DNA of 64,000 nucleotides from positions 1 to 64,000 of the forward strand of contig JBKDOL010000088.1 of assembly GCA_046343015.1 (NCBI GenBank), read 5' to 3'. Shown piece after piece: positions 44,970 through 54,987 of the stretch. The notes beneath the pieces are model-generated. The model searched no databases and was not told where the DNA came from. It saw nothing but the letters and a program-made list of their open reading frames with translations. A program made the position numbers and the translations under genes. The stretch is from BJ22 sp021298375. Lineage in GTDB: Bacteria > Planctomycetota > Planctomycetia > Pirellulales > Pirellulaceae. The first letter of the stretch is position 1. Every line of letters starts with the position of its first letter.

Positions 44970-47960
44970 TCAAGGCTGCTCGATGTCGACGTCGCAAAAA
45001 GTCAGGGCCGCCAAACCATTGACGCCCCACAGCAGTTTCTCCTGACTCCAGCGATCACTATCAAGATAAGTGATCTGTTTCCCCACAGCCCCCTCGCGAA
45101 GGAGCAAAACGAGTGTTTTCCCTTCCCTGCGCCCCGAGAGGACCAAGTCTGACTTGCCATCGAGAGCGAACTGATCACACAGCGAATCGTCCCAGTTGAC
45201 TGGCTGATCAAATTCCAGCGCAATGGAGGTGTGCCCGGGATCAGCCCAGCGAGCCCGCAGCAGATTTGGCGGCGTCACTGGCTGCTGGGGAGCCTGCTGA
45301 TAGATCCGCGACTGGACCACGGGAAGAATCAGCTCGGCGAATTGCTGATAGCCTGCCGCGGGAAAGTGGCAGCCGCCGGGGGGCTTGATCCCCAGCGTCG
45401 ACATCACGCTCAGATTGGAGAAGTGCCGCGGCAGCGTTCGCTGCACGTCGCGCAGCCGATCATCCGAGCCATCACGCCCCATTGCACACGCTTTGGGCCA
45501 GATCTGAAACACGAAATAGTGACTGACGTTCGGATAGTCCTGCTTCCAGGCGGCGGCCAGATCGATGAAGAGCTGGCGGTAAGTCTCCCAGCCATAACCT
45601 CCGCTCGGGCCATCCGCACCCTGATCGTTCTCGCCCTGATGCCAGAAGATTCCGCGAATTCCCTGCGTCAATCCCGCTTCACGCACACGCCACAGCAGAC
45701 GTCCGTAGATCGTATCGACCGCCATGGGGTCTGCGGGGTCGCGCTGGTGCTGATCGATTCGCGTTCCCCCGACGGCACCATTAATGATGCAGATGGGAAT
45801 CTGGTGGCTCTCGACGAGGCGATTACCGAGGACCATCCCCCAGTAACCGATTTCCGATTTGCCACCCGGCGCGCGGGCCACCGCATTCGCCCAGAGTCGC
45901 AGTCGCGATCCCTGAGGACTGCCGTCCGTCGCTCCAAAAGTTCGCAGAAACATCGAGGGCTGAAACGGGTCGACTTCTCCAAAGTCGGTCGCCACCGCGT
46001 TCGACTGCCCAATAATCAGATAGGCATCGCCGCAAACCAAGTCGGCGGCCCGCTGCAGAATCTCTTCCTTGCCTTCGCGAACAACGCCCAGTTCGCTGGT
46101 GTAAGCCCGCAGCCTGGCGGCAATCGGCAACTTGAGCGAGTAACTGCCATCGGCACCGGGTACCGCTTCGACACGCTCGACTTGCTCGCCACCGAACAAG
46201 CGGGCAAACACCTTGTCTGCCGGCAGTTCAAGTTTTCCTCGGTAGAAAACCGTCCCCTTTCCGGTCGCCGGATTGCGGGCGAAGAACTGTCCGGTCTGGG
46301 GCGCCTCTTCCTCTCGAGGTGTGGGTTCGATCCAGGGCTCTGCTTCTCCCGGCTCCTGGACTTCAAGCGTGTGCGTCACCTCAACTGCTGGGCCCCCGTT
46401 ACTCACACTGCAATGCACAACCAGCGGACCGCTTCCTTGTGCCCGCAGCAAGACCAGCCGCCCCTGCTCTGCACGGCGAATCGTCGCCACACCCTCGCAG
46501 CTCCACCGGACCTCACACCCGGCCACCCCGGCGGCCTGCAGTGCGGCCAGATTGCCGAGCTTCAGGTCTACCGTCAGCGGCTCGCGTCCATTCCAAGTAG
46601 CCCGTCCCGACAGACTCACTTCAGGCTCAGGCAAACTATCGGGGATCGTGAGCTTTACCTCTGACTTCCGAACTTCGCCTGGATAGATCGCACGCAGTTC
46701 AATCCGCTGCTCTGTTTGCTTGGCGACGCGCGGTGCACGATAACGAACACTCAGCCTGTCAACAGCCAAAATCGACTCACCCGCCGGTTCAAGCAATACC
46801 CAGTAGAGTTTCTGTGCGCCGCCAGCCTGAGCTTTGATCTCCAGCGAGTCGCCTTCTGGAACAGTTGCTTCGTTCATCGAAACGCCGAATTCGGCTCCGG
46901 GCTGGACGATCAAGCCGACCGCGGTCTGATTCGGTTTTTGGTTCTCGTATTCCAGCTTGATCCATTCTGCCGAGCGGGCGACTCGCGACACGCGAACTTC
47001 ATCCAGGCCACCGACAAAATCGTAGTGGTGGTACCAACCGCCGAGCCACAGTCGAGCTGGACTCTTGATATCCAGCCGCGGCGTATCGCGCCCCGCCAGC
47101 TTTCCGTCGAGATAGATTTTCCCCTCACCGTCTGCATAAGTGTGTACGACGTGATGCCACTGCCCCAAGGCTACTGGCTCGGGAGCGTCAACGTCGGAAA
47201 AGTCGCTGTCGATGTGCAAGTGCGGAGGGCTGCGGAGTTGCATGCGAACTTTCGAACCGCGACCGCCTCCTTCGTTGCCCCAGCCAATCAGCGTGCAGTT
47301 GGACCGCTCGGGGCGGAACCAGGCCGAAGTGCTATGCGGCTGGCCAGCGAACGGGTAATCCGGAATTTGCTCGCCGCCGAACCAACCTTGCCCACCATCC
47401 AGCTGCCGCGCTTTGCCAATCACTCCCTCAACCAGCTTGGTCGCAACATCCTTCATCTCAAGCGTGCCGACTTCGTCGCGAACTTCCGGACCGAGGTGCC
47501 AGACACTGGCGAATCCGTTCGTCGCATCGAACACGGCAGACGGGGCAGCGGGCGCCTCTTGGCCCCAGACGAGCTTCAGTTCCTGCCGCTCGTTGCCCCT
47601 CACCAGCGGAACCCGCACCCAGATGACCGCCGTACCTTCCGCCGCATCCCAAGCCTCGACTTGATGGGCGAGAGGCTGGCCCTCGGCTGAATAGAACCTC
47701 AAATCGGACCCATCAAGCCGCGCTGCTGCGAAATCGAAAGTCTCGCGATTCAGCCGCACCAGCAGCGGAAAATCTTTCAATTCCCCTACCGCCGGCAGGT
47801 CCGCCCCTTCCGGAGTGGTCAGCAAGTAGAAACTTGCGGAGCGAGCCTTCGTTTCATTCTGACAGGCCACCGCCGAGCTGGCAGGGATCAGCCCCACGAG
47901 CAGCAGAAAGCACCAGAGGGTGTTGGTAAATCGCCGCCGAGTCGTCCAGCGCTGGGGCAT
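44970..47960 (-). CDS. secreted SASA-type carbohydrate esterase with DUF2341 and LamG modules
   Basis: This encodes 996 residues with a Sec signal (LWCFLLLVGLIPASSAVA). The N-terminal DUF2341-like region (KDFPLLVRLNRETFDFAA, RLDGSDLRFYSAEGQPL) is followed by a LamG module (STSAWFRPERSNCTLIGWG). After beta sandwich modules comes the SASA/SGNH domain with Ser653 in IIGQSNA, GAVGGTRI, the HQGENDQGA block and a C-terminal GCHFPAAGYQQFA bearing the His. This fits sialate O-acetylesterases and related carbohydrate esterases; the substrate is not certain. Its ATG overlaps the stop of the upstream heme protein (TAATG), so the two are translationally coupled. Confidence 0.92.
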   Translation of the reverse strand: MPQRWTTRRRFTNTLWCFLLLVGLIPASSAVACQNETKARSASFYLLTTPEGADLPAVGELKDFPLLVRLNRETFDFAAARLDGSDLRFYSAEGQPLAHQVEAWDAAEGTAVIWVRVPLVRGNERQELKLVWGQEAPAAPSAVFDATNGFASVWHLGPEVRDEVGTLEMKDVATKLVEGVIGKARQLDGGQGWFGGEQIPDYPFAGQPHSTSAWFRPERSNCTLIGWGNEGGGRGSKVRMQLRSPPHLHIDSDFSDVDAPEPVALGQWHHVVHTYADGEGKIYLDGKLAGRDTPRLDIKSPARLWLGGWYHHYDFVGGLDEVRVSRVARSAEWIKLEYENQKPNQTAVGLIVQPGAEFGVSMNEATVPEGDSLEIKAQAGGAQKLYWVLLEPAGESILAVDRLSVRYRAPRVAKQTEQRIELRAIYPGEVRKSEVKLTIPDSLPEPEVSLSGRATWNGREPLTVDLKLGNLAALQAAGVAGCEVRWSCEGVATIRRAEQGRLVLLRAQGSGPLVVHCSVSNGGPAVEVTHTLEVQEPGEAEPWIEPTPREEEAPQTGQFFARNPATGKGTVFYRGKLELPADKVFARLFGGEQVERVEAVPGADGSYSLKLPIAARLRAYTSELGVVREGKEEILQRAADLVCGDAYLIIGQSNAVATDFGEVDPFQPSMFLRTFGATDGSPQGSRLRLWANAVARAPGGKSEIGYWGMVLGNRLVESHQIPICIINGAVGGTRIDQHQRDPADPMAVDTIYGRLLWRVREAGLTQGIRGIFWHQGENDQGADGPSGGYGWETYRQLFIDLAAAWKQDYPNVSHYFVFQIWPKACAMGRDGSDDRLRDVQRTLPRHFSNLSVMSTLGIKPPGGCHFPAAGYQQFAELILPVVQSRIYQQAPQQPVTPPNLLRARWADPGHTSIALEFDQPVNWDDSLCDQFALDGKSDLVLSGRREGKTLVLLLREGAVGKQITYLDSDRWSQEKLLWGVNGLAALTFCDVDIEQP

Positions 47961-50900
47961 TATTTTCTCAGGGTCTTGAGGTATTCGATCAGATCAACCA
48001 ATTGCTGCTCAGTCAGTTGCTTCTGCAGGTCTTCCGGCATCAGCGACTTCTGCTGCTTGGCAAACTCGTCGACTTCGCTCCGCGGAACCTTGTGGAGCAC
48101 GGCATCTTTATCCTTCAGCACGATCTCTTCGTCGGTTTGGCTGACCAGCAATCCCGAAATGGTTCGCCCATCGGCAGTCAAGAGCGAGTACATCTCGTAG
48201 CTGTGACTGATCCCCGCGCTCGGGTTAAGGATCGATTCGTAGAGCGCTTCAACCGAGAGTTTGCTGCCGACCTCGCTCAGGTCCGGACCAACTTCCTGAC
48301 CGTCGCCGCGGACCTTGTGACATTTCGCGCAGGTTCCGGCTTCCGCAAATACCAGCTTTCCCCGCTGGGCATCGCCCGACTGTTTGAGCAGTTCGGCCAG
48401 CAGGGGCAACGGTCGATTATCGGCACTTGCCGGAAGGGTCAGGTACTTGGCCGCCTCAGTGCGAATAGCTGCATCTTCACTGGTCAAAAGGACATTGGCG
48501 GCAGGGTAGCGCAGTTCTTCTGGCCAGTCCTGCAAGGCGACTCTCCTGAGCAGGTACTTTTGACCAGCGGGCCAGCGGGCCAGCGACTTGACGATTTCAC
48601 TGCGAACGAGAGCCGAGAGGGCGTCGTTTTCCAGCAACTGCTGCAACAAGACGCGCGACTCCTGGGCACCCGACCACTGGAGGCCGCGGACGATTTGAAC
48701 CTGGAGCGGTTCCTCGACGACAAGGAACTTCGCCAACAGCAATTCGACGCCGCCCGATTCGATCAGCCGGCGGGTCGCCATTGCCAACCGATTTCGGTCA
48801 TCACCAGCATTGAGGATCGTTTCCAGCAGCCGCTCTCCCAGTCCACCGAGCTGCAGCTTCCCGGCCCATTCGACAAACTCGTCATCGGGAGCGGTTGTCT
48901 TGAGGTACTCTCCCAGCGACTTGCGCAGCTCAGGCACTTCGAGGCTGACGAACTCCGGTGTTCGCGCGGCGAGTTCCAGGAGAAACAACGGCGCGATCGC
49001 CTGCGGCCGTTCGGCTCGCTTCTCGGTCGCGAGCGCCAACTGGCTCATCGCGGCGGCCCGCTGCTCGGCAGGCTGGAAATCAAGCGCCCGGAACAATCGC
49101 AGAATCTGAATCCCATCGAGGCCGGGATCCTGCAGGAGCTGGGCAATCAATTCACTCGTCTTGTCGCCGCGACTCCGCCAGACAATGTCTTGCCCCGCGG
49201 GGCTGGTCCACTCACTGCCCACCAGTTCCTGCCAGGCCGTGAGGCATTCATTCCAACGGCCCTCTGCAGCAATGCCGAGCGCCTCGAGATACCAGCGGTC
49301 ACCGCGGCGATGTCGCGCGGCGAGCTCCGCCCAGATAATCGGCGCGTCTTCGCGGGGATAATCGCGGAGGGCGATCGCGGCTTCGCGCCGGACCATCGCC
49401 GAATCATCCTCCATCAGCATCGCCAGCCACTCGCCCAGCAGTTTCGGCTGACGCCGCGCCATCCGGGCCGTCATCGCGCGAACATTCTCATCGGCATCAG
49501 TCGCTGCCGCCGAGAGCGCTTCACTTGCTCGGCCCGGAATGAGCGAGAGCAGCCACAGGGCGCGGGCTCGATAACGCGGATTCGAATCATCCGACATCAG
49601 CGTCAGGGCGTCGGTCGCTTCTGCTCCAAACTTGTGCAGCGCTTGCCAAGCGAGATAGCGGACTGACTGGCAAGGATTGCGCAGTGCGGCGACCGCACCG
49701 GCAGGCGTACTCAAGTCATATGCGGGAACCTCGTACCGCAGACCGGGCGGAGCGATGCGGAATAGACGTCCGCGAGCCGTGTCACCCATGCCGTGTCCAC
49801 CCACCCCCGGGTCATACCAGTCGGAGACAAACAGCGAGCCATCGGGAGCCACAGCAACGTCGGCCGGACGGAACCAGTTATCGCGGGCCCCCAGCAGGAC
49901 GTTATTCACGCCCGTCACACGGAATCCGCCGCCCATGGGAGCGACAGCATACGAGCGGACCACATTCGGCCCGGCATCGCAGTGGATCATCTGATTGCGG
50001 AACGGTTCGGGAAGCAGTTCTCCTTCGTAAACGGTGATCCCGGTCGGCGATCCGCCCCCAGTCACCAAGAGGTTGGGAACAACCCCCGGGTCATCCTGAT
50101 GCCAGTGGCGGCGCGGAATATCGCTTTCCATCCCGGTTCGCTTGCCCTGCCAACCGGCACCGGTCCGCTCCTCGAGGTAACCGTAGTTCCCGTACTCCAT
50201 CACAAAATTGATGCGCACGCCCCGGTTGCCATCGTCGTCATTATCGGACTGCCAGACAGCTCCGAACGAATCGACCGCGGCCTCGTAGTTATTGCGAAAG
50301 TTGTGTCCAAGGACTTCCATCTCGGTCCCGTCGGGATTGCAGCGAAACACCATCCCGCCCCAGTAAGGTTTGCCGCGAGCAACGATTTCATTTCCGTGTT
50401 TGTCCTTGAGCAGGTTGCCCGCCGCATCATGCACTGCGTGACCTTCATTGCCGAAGTTCCAGTACAGCTTGCCGTCGGGGCCAAAGACAAAGGAGTGGGC
50501 TGCGTGGTCGTGCTGGGCACTGCCCGTGTTGCTGAAGAGCAATTCCTTTCGATCCGGAACGTCGTCTCCGTTTTCATCGGTGAAGACCCAGATATTGGGT
50601 GAGCAGGAGACAATCAGCTTGTTCCCGAGCACGCAGATTCCCATCGCCGAATCAATGTCGCGCCCCTGATAATAAACCTTGACTTCATCGCTGATTCCGT
50701 CGCCATCGGTGTCGGTACAGATCAGGATGCGATCGCCTGCGGGCCGCTCGCCATTGTGGCCGCGATAATTGACGACTTCACAAGCCCAAACCCGGCCGCG
50801 ATGGTCAACATCGAGGTTGGTCAGGCTAAGCAATTGCGGCTCGGCCGCGAACAATCTCGCTTCCAGTCCTTCGGCCACGTCGAGACCGGATACCGCATCC

Positions 50901-51466
50901 TCCGGCTCGCGACTTCCGGCAACACCGGCACTGCTCCCTTTTGGCTTCTGGGAGTAGACGGCAAAGCGGACCGAAGCGTTGTCGCCGCCGGGCTGGGTGG
51001 TTCCACCCTCATCGAGTCCGGCGAGGGCTTCCAATTTCTCATAGCCTTCAGGGATCTCAAAACCGATAATCGAGTTGGCGTGCGTGCCGATCCCCGACTC
51101 GAAGGTCCGACCGTTCATCCGCAGCGGCCTCCCCTCGCAATTCTTGTTCATCTGCACACTGCCCCAGCCGGAAGTGAGCATCGTCGGCTGGAGCGACGAC
51201 AGCGCGAGCTGGCCTTTTGGTCCCACCAGCCTGGCATCCGCCCAATCGGCCCAGTCATGACTGAAACCATTCCCCCCGTCATCGACGACGAGATAAAGTT
51301 GCTTGAGTCCGCGAATGTCGACCGAAAGTGGAACAGCGTGATTCGGTGTCGCTTTGGTGATGACCTCGCTGCGAAACAACGGCTTCGGTTCCTGAGCCGC
51401 GGCGGGCAAAGCTGAAAGAACAAGGATCGCGCCAACCAGAAAATTTCTGCAGAAGCAAGCTTGCAT
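47960..51466 (-). CDS. PVC-type heme protein: NPCBM, dehydrogenase propeller, HEAT and cytochrome domains
   Basis: This encodes 1168 residues from the ATG at 51466 with a Sec signal (LVGAILVLSALPAAAQ). Residues of about 30-180 resemble NPCBM (DADARL-type jelly roll ending in GIGTHANSIIGFEIP). Residues of about 190-590 form the TIGR02604-like membrane-bound dehydrogenase propeller (DVDHRGRVWACEVVNYRG, DTDGDGISDEVKVYYQG). HEAT-like repeats fill about 600-1000. The C-terminus is a TIGR02603-like heme module with CAKCH in GTCAKCHKVRGDGQEVGPDL. These proteins are abundant and secreted in planctomycetes and are tied to polysaccharide use. It is the first gene of the minus-strand operon and divergent from the PSD1 gene. 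Confidence 0.93.
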   Translation of the reverse strand: MQACFCRNFLVGAILVLSALPAAAQEPKPLFRSEVITKATPNHAVPLSVDIRGLKQLYLVVDDGGNGFSHDWADWADARLVGPKGQLALSSLQPTMLTSGWGSVQMNKNCEGRPLRMNGRTFESGIGTHANSIIGFEIPEGYEKLEALAGLDEGGTTQPGGDNASVRFAVYSQKPKGSSAGVAGSREPEDAVSGLDVAEGLEARLFAAEPQLLSLTNLDVDHRGRVWACEVVNYRGHNGERPAGDRILICTDTDGDGISDEVKVYYQGRDIDSAMGICVLGNKLIVSCSPNIWVFTDENGDDVPDRKELLFSNTGSAQHDHAAHSFVFGPDGKLYWNFGNEGHAVHDAAGNLLKDKHGNEIVARGKPYWGGMVFRCNPDGTEMEVLGHNFRNNYEAAVDSFGAVWQSDNDDDGNRGVRINFVMEYGNYGYLEERTGAGWQGKRTGMESDIPRRHWHQDDPGVVPNLLVTGGGSPTGITVYEGELLPEPFRNQMIHCDAGPNVVRSYAVAPMGGGFRVTGVNNVLLGARDNWFRPADVAVAPDGSLFVSDWYDPGVGGHGMGDTARGRLFRIAPPGLRYEVPAYDLSTPAGAVAALRNPCQSVRYLAWQALHKFGAEATDALTLMSDDSNPRYRARALWLLSLIPGRASEALSAAATDADENVRAMTARMARRQPKLLGEWLAMLMEDDSAMVRREAAIALRDYPREDAPIIWAELAARHRRGDRWYLEALGIAAEGRWNECLTAWQELVGSEWTSPAGQDIVWRSRGDKTSELIAQLLQDPGLDGIQILRLFRALDFQPAEQRAAAMSQLALATEKRAERPQAIAPLFLLELAARTPEFVSLEVPELRKSLGEYLKTTAPDDEFVEWAGKLQLGGLGERLLETILNAGDDRNRLAMATRRLIESGGVELLLAKFLVVEEPLQVQIVRGLQWSGAQESRVLLQQLLENDALSALVRSEIVKSLARWPAGQKYLLRRVALQDWPEELRYPAANVLLTSEDAAIRTEAAKYLTLPASADNRPLPLLAELLKQSGDAQRGKLVFAEAGTCAKCHKVRGDGQEVGPDLSEVGSKLSVEALYESILNPSAGISHSYEMYSLLTADGRTISGLLVSQTDEEIVLKDKDAVLHKVPRSEVDEFAKQQKSLMPEDLQKQLTEQQLVDLIEYLKTLRK

Positions 51467-51728
51467 GGACAAGGATCCCCAACTCAAGACAGTCAATTTT
51501 TCGCTGAACAGCTCTCCAGGACCGTTGCATGATGACTGACGGCGCGGCAAAGCTCAAGCTCGCTGCAAGCTGCGGGCAACTTCCCTAAACAAAAAACGTC
51601 GCTCATGAGCACGACCTGAACGATACGCGTGGACAGTGCTGTCAGGCAGTCTGCAGAACGAATCGGGACATCGGCTTGTGGTTGGTGTAGAATGAGGATT
51701 CTTACTCGATCGTTTCAGCGAGTCTCGC

Positions 51729-54700
51729 ATGCCTAACATCTGGACGACATCCGTTGCTTTATCGCGGGGCTTGATCTGCAGCCTCTGGATCCTGTGCGCC
51801 GCTTTGGCTGGCGGTTTATCGGCCCAGGAAGCAGAGCCGACTTACTCCCCCGAGCAGTTGGAGTTTTTCGAAAATCGGATTCGCCCGGTTTTGGTGGAGC
51901 ACTGCTACAAGTGCCACTCGGCCGAAGCCGCCAAAGCGGGTGATTTGGAGGGTGGCCTGACACTCGACACGCGGGCGGGCTTGCTTTCTGGCGGTGACAG
52001 CGGCCCGGCGATTGTTCCCGGCAAACCGGCGGAAAGCCTCCTTCTGGAGGCCTTGCACTACGAGACTTACGAGATGCCGCCCGCGGGCAAACTGCCGGAC
52101 GCGGTGATCGCCGACTTTGCCAAGTGGATCGAGAGCGGGGCCGCCGACCCGCGGCAGGGAACGTTGGCGACTCCTGCCCGAAAACTTGACATTGAGGCGG
52201 GAAAGCAATTTTGGTCCTTCCAGCCGCTGAGCGAAACTGCCCCACCCGACTTGGGCGGGGAACTCGACCAACTCGCGCCAATCGATCGCTTCATCCGCCA
52301 AAAGCTGCTGGCGAAGAAAATCGAGCCCACACCGCTCGCGCCACCGCGAATTCTGATCCGCCGCGTCTGGTTTGATTTGCTGGGCGTACCGCCGACTCCG
52401 GAAGAAGCACAGACGTGGACCGCCCGGCTGACCAAAGATCTGGCGCCGGGTCAGACGCTCAATCGCGACGCTTGGGGTGAGTTGGTGCAAGCCCTTCTCG
52501 CCCGGCCCGAGTATGGCGAGCGTTGGGCGAGGCACTGGATGGACGTGGCCCGCTTTGGCGAATCGCACGGTTACGAACAAGACTACGATCGCCCCACAGC
52601 CTATCACTATCGCGACTTTCTGATCAAAGCCTTCAATGCCGATCTCCCTTATGACAAGTTCGTGCAGTGGCAGATCGCGGGCGATGAGCTGCAACCGAAC
52701 GAGCCCCTCGCCTGGATGGCAACCGGATTCCTTGGCGGCGGTGCGTTCCCGACTCAGCTGACGGAAACTGAATTTGAGTCGGCTCGCTACGACGAACTCG
52801 ATGACATGACGGCGACTTCAGGCGTTGCGTTCCTCGGCCTGTCTCTCGGCTGCGCGCGTTGTCACGATCACAAGTTCGATCCGATTGGCGTCGATGACTA
52901 CTACCGCTTCGCCGCTGCCTTCACGACCGCGATCCGCTCGGAAAAGGAGTTCGACCTGGATCCTGTCGGCAATCAGGAACGCCGAACGGCCTACGAGAAG
53001 CAACTGCGTGAAGCCCGTGAGGCGATCGCGGCTTACGAGCGGACGGAGCTGCCGCAGGAGTTGCGGAAGTGGCTGGCAGAGCAGTCCGCTCAAACCGCGA
53101 GACCAGCAACTTGGCAGGTATTGGCCGGTGAGTTGAGTTCCAGCGGGGGAACCAGGTTTGTCACTCAGGGTGACGGCTCCTACCTGGCAACCGACCAAGC
53201 TCCGAGCCAGGAAGTTTTGAGATTGACGGCTGCGGCCGAGGCGGGAACCGTCCGCTCTTTTCGCCTCGAGGCCCTCGCTGACCCGAGCCTCCCCCGCAGT
53301 GGCCCGGGTCGCGCCGACAACGGGAACTTCGCGCTCGGCAATGTTGAAGTCGAACGCGTCGCTCAGAATGGCGACACCAAGTCGCTCAAACTGCTTAATC
53401 CGCGAGCGACTCACCAGCAAAACGGCGACGTCCTTTCGATTGCAGCTTCGATCGATAGCGACCAGGTCTCGGGCTGGGCGGTCGATGGCCAGATTGGCAA
53501 GAGCCAAGCCGCCGTGTTTGATCTGGCCGAGCCGCTGGAATTGCAGGCTGGAGATCGCCTCCGCGTTACGCTCACTTTTAACCACCCCAATGCGCGGCAC
53601 GCAATCGGACGGCCTCGTTTCTCCTGGAGTGAGCAGAGTGAGTTGATTGCGGAGGTCGGTGAAGCTGGACCGCCGAGCGAAGTCGTGGCGGCGATCAAGC
53701 GGATTGCTCCCGCTGCGGCGGACCAGCAACTTGAGCTAGCCCAGCTCACTCCAAACGCCGATTGGTCCGTGGTGCTCGCCTGGTATCGCCCGCAAGCAGC
53801 TCGGTATCAGCAACTTGCCGCGGCTGTCAGCGAAATCGAGCGAAAAGGTTCCGGCGCGAAAATGACTCGTGTCCTGGTCACTGCCGAAGGGCTGCCGCAT
53901 CTCCCGCACCACGCCGATGATCGCGGCTTTCCTCACTTTTATCCGGAAACGCACCTGCTGCGTCGCGGCGACGTCGCCCAAAAAGTTGAAGTCGTCTCGG
54001 CCGGTTACCCGCGGGTGCTCCAGCGGGGACCTGCCGCCGAGACCGACTTGCAGATCGCCCCGCCTGAGGATCGCAACCCGGCAACCAGTTATCGTCGCGC
54101 GGCGCTCGCCCAGTGGCTGACCAATCTTGACTCCGGAGCCGGCCCACTGGTCGCTCGCGTCATGGTCAATCGACTCTGGCAACATCATTTCGGGCGTGGA
54201 ATTGTGGCGACCCCCAACGACTTCGGAACGGTTGGCGAGCGACCAACGCATCCGGAATTGCTTGACTGGCTGGCGGGCGAACTGGTCCGCGGCGGGTGGC
54301 GACTCAAGCCAATTCATCAGGCGATCTGTACCAGCGAGACCTACCTGCAGGGAAACCGGCAGCCGGATGACCCTCGTTTGTCCATCGACCTGGACAACCA
54401 GCTTGTCTGGTATCGAGCTCCGCGGCGTTTGGAGGCGGAAGCGATTCGCGACGCCATGCTCACTGCCTCAGGTCAACTCGACCGAACGATGTATGGCCCT
54501 GGGACGCTGGACCAGAACATGCGTCGCCGCAGCGTCTACTTCTTCATCAAGCGGAGCGGGCTGATTCCCATGATGATGCTGTTCGATTGGCCAGAGCATC
54601 TGGTCAGTATTGGCCAGCGGCAAACGACCACCGTTGCGCCCCAGGCCCTGATGTTCATGAACAGCCCGCAGGGGCGGCAGTATGCCGAAGCGCTCGCCCG

Positions 54701-54923
54701 ACAAATTGCCGGGGCGAGCGACGACACGACGGCCATCTGCCGAGCTTATTTGCTGGCTCTCTCGCGCGAGCCGAATGCCGATGAGTTGAGGGTTGCGCAG
54801 GAGTTTATCGAGTCGGCCCGAAAGCTCCGCCGCGAGGAAGGCGAAGCTCAGGTCGACACAGCCGCCCTGGCTGATTTCTGTCAGCTGCTGTTTGGGTTGA
54901 ATGAGTTCATTTATATCGACTAG
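51729..54923 (+). CDS. PSD1 and planctomycete cytochrome C domain protein (PSCyt1-DUF1549-DUF1553)
   Basis: This encodes 1064 residues with a signal-like N-terminus (LICSLWILCAALAGGLSA). The PSCyt1 heme site is CYKCHSAE (Cys59, Cys62, His63). The DUF1549 (PSCyt2) block begins near IDRFIRQKL and contains WARHWMDVARFGESHGYEQD and GCARCHDHKFDPI. A Planctomycete-specific middle follows. DUF1553 (PSD1) closes the protein with NRLWQHHFGRGIVATPNDFG and NTLVWYRAPRRLEAEAIRD-like sequence. These proteins are always found with DUF1501 partners, as here (65 bp apart). They are thought to act in secreted polysaccharide degradation, but the mechanism is unknown. It is transcribed divergently from the heme protein operon. 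Confidence 0.95.
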   Translation: MPNIWTTSVALSRGLICSLWILCAALAGGLSAQEAEPTYSPEQLEFFENRIRPVLVEHCYKCHSAEAAKAGDLEGGLTLDTRAGLLSGGDSGPAIVPGKPAESLLLEALHYETYEMPPAGKLPDAVIADFAKWIESGAADPRQGTLATPARKLDIEAGKQFWSFQPLSETAPPDLGGELDQLAPIDRFIRQKLLAKKIEPTPLAPPRILIRRVWFDLLGVPPTPEEAQTWTARLTKDLAPGQTLNRDAWGELVQALLARPEYGERWARHWMDVARFGESHGYEQDYDRPTAYHYRDFLIKAFNADLPYDKFVQWQIAGDELQPNEPLAWMATGFLGGGAFPTQLTETEFESARYDELDDMTATSGVAFLGLSLGCARCHDHKFDPIGVDDYYRFAAAFTTAIRSEKEFDLDPVGNQERRTAYEKQLREAREAIAAYERTELPQELRKWLAEQSAQTARPATWQVLAGELSSSGGTRFVTQGDGSYLATDQAPSQEVLRLTAAAEAGTVRSFRLEALADPSLPRSGPGRADNGNFALGNVEVERVAQNGDTKSLKLLNPRATHQQNGDVLSIAASIDSDQVSGWAVDGQIGKSQAAVFDLAEPLELQAGDRLRVTLTFNHPNARHAIGRPRFSWSEQSELIAEVGEAGPPSEVVAAIKRIAPAAADQQLELAQLTPNADWSVVLAWYRPQAARYQQLAAAVSEIERKGSGAKMTRVLVTAEGLPHLPHHADDRGFPHFYPETHLLRRGDVAQKVEVVSAGYPRVLQRGPAAETDLQIAPPEDRNPATSYRRAALAQWLTNLDSGAGPLVARVMVNRLWQHHFGRGIVATPNDFGTVGERPTHPELLDWLAGELVRGGWRLKPIHQAICTSETYLQGNRQPDDPRLSIDLDNQLVWYRAPRRLEAEAIRDAMLTASGQLDRTMYGPGTLDQNMRRRSVYFFIKRSGLIPMMMLFDWPEHLVSIGQRQTTTVAPQALMFMNSPQGRQYAEALARQIAGASDDTTAICRAYLLALSREPNADELRVAQEFIESARKLRREEGEAQVDTAALADFCQLLFGLNEFIYID

Positions 54924-54987
54924 CGGGTCGAATCCCTGCGTCGCCGGAAGTTAAGACGAACAAGCCATAAGTTCACAAGTTGCCATC

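Noticed and set aside
45231..46664. 477-residue open frame on the plus strand
   Set aside because: It is antisense to the SASA esterase, which has clear catalytic motifs.
48002..49666. 554-residue open frame on the plus strand
   Set aside because: It is antisense to the HEAT and heme parts of the PVC-type protein and has shadow-like Arg/Gln/Leu-rich composition with no family match.
54924..54945. tRNA T-arm-like sequence GGGTCGAATCCCTGC
   Set aside because: It lies at the stop codon of the PSD1 gene, and no acceptor, D or anticodon arms can be formed around it.
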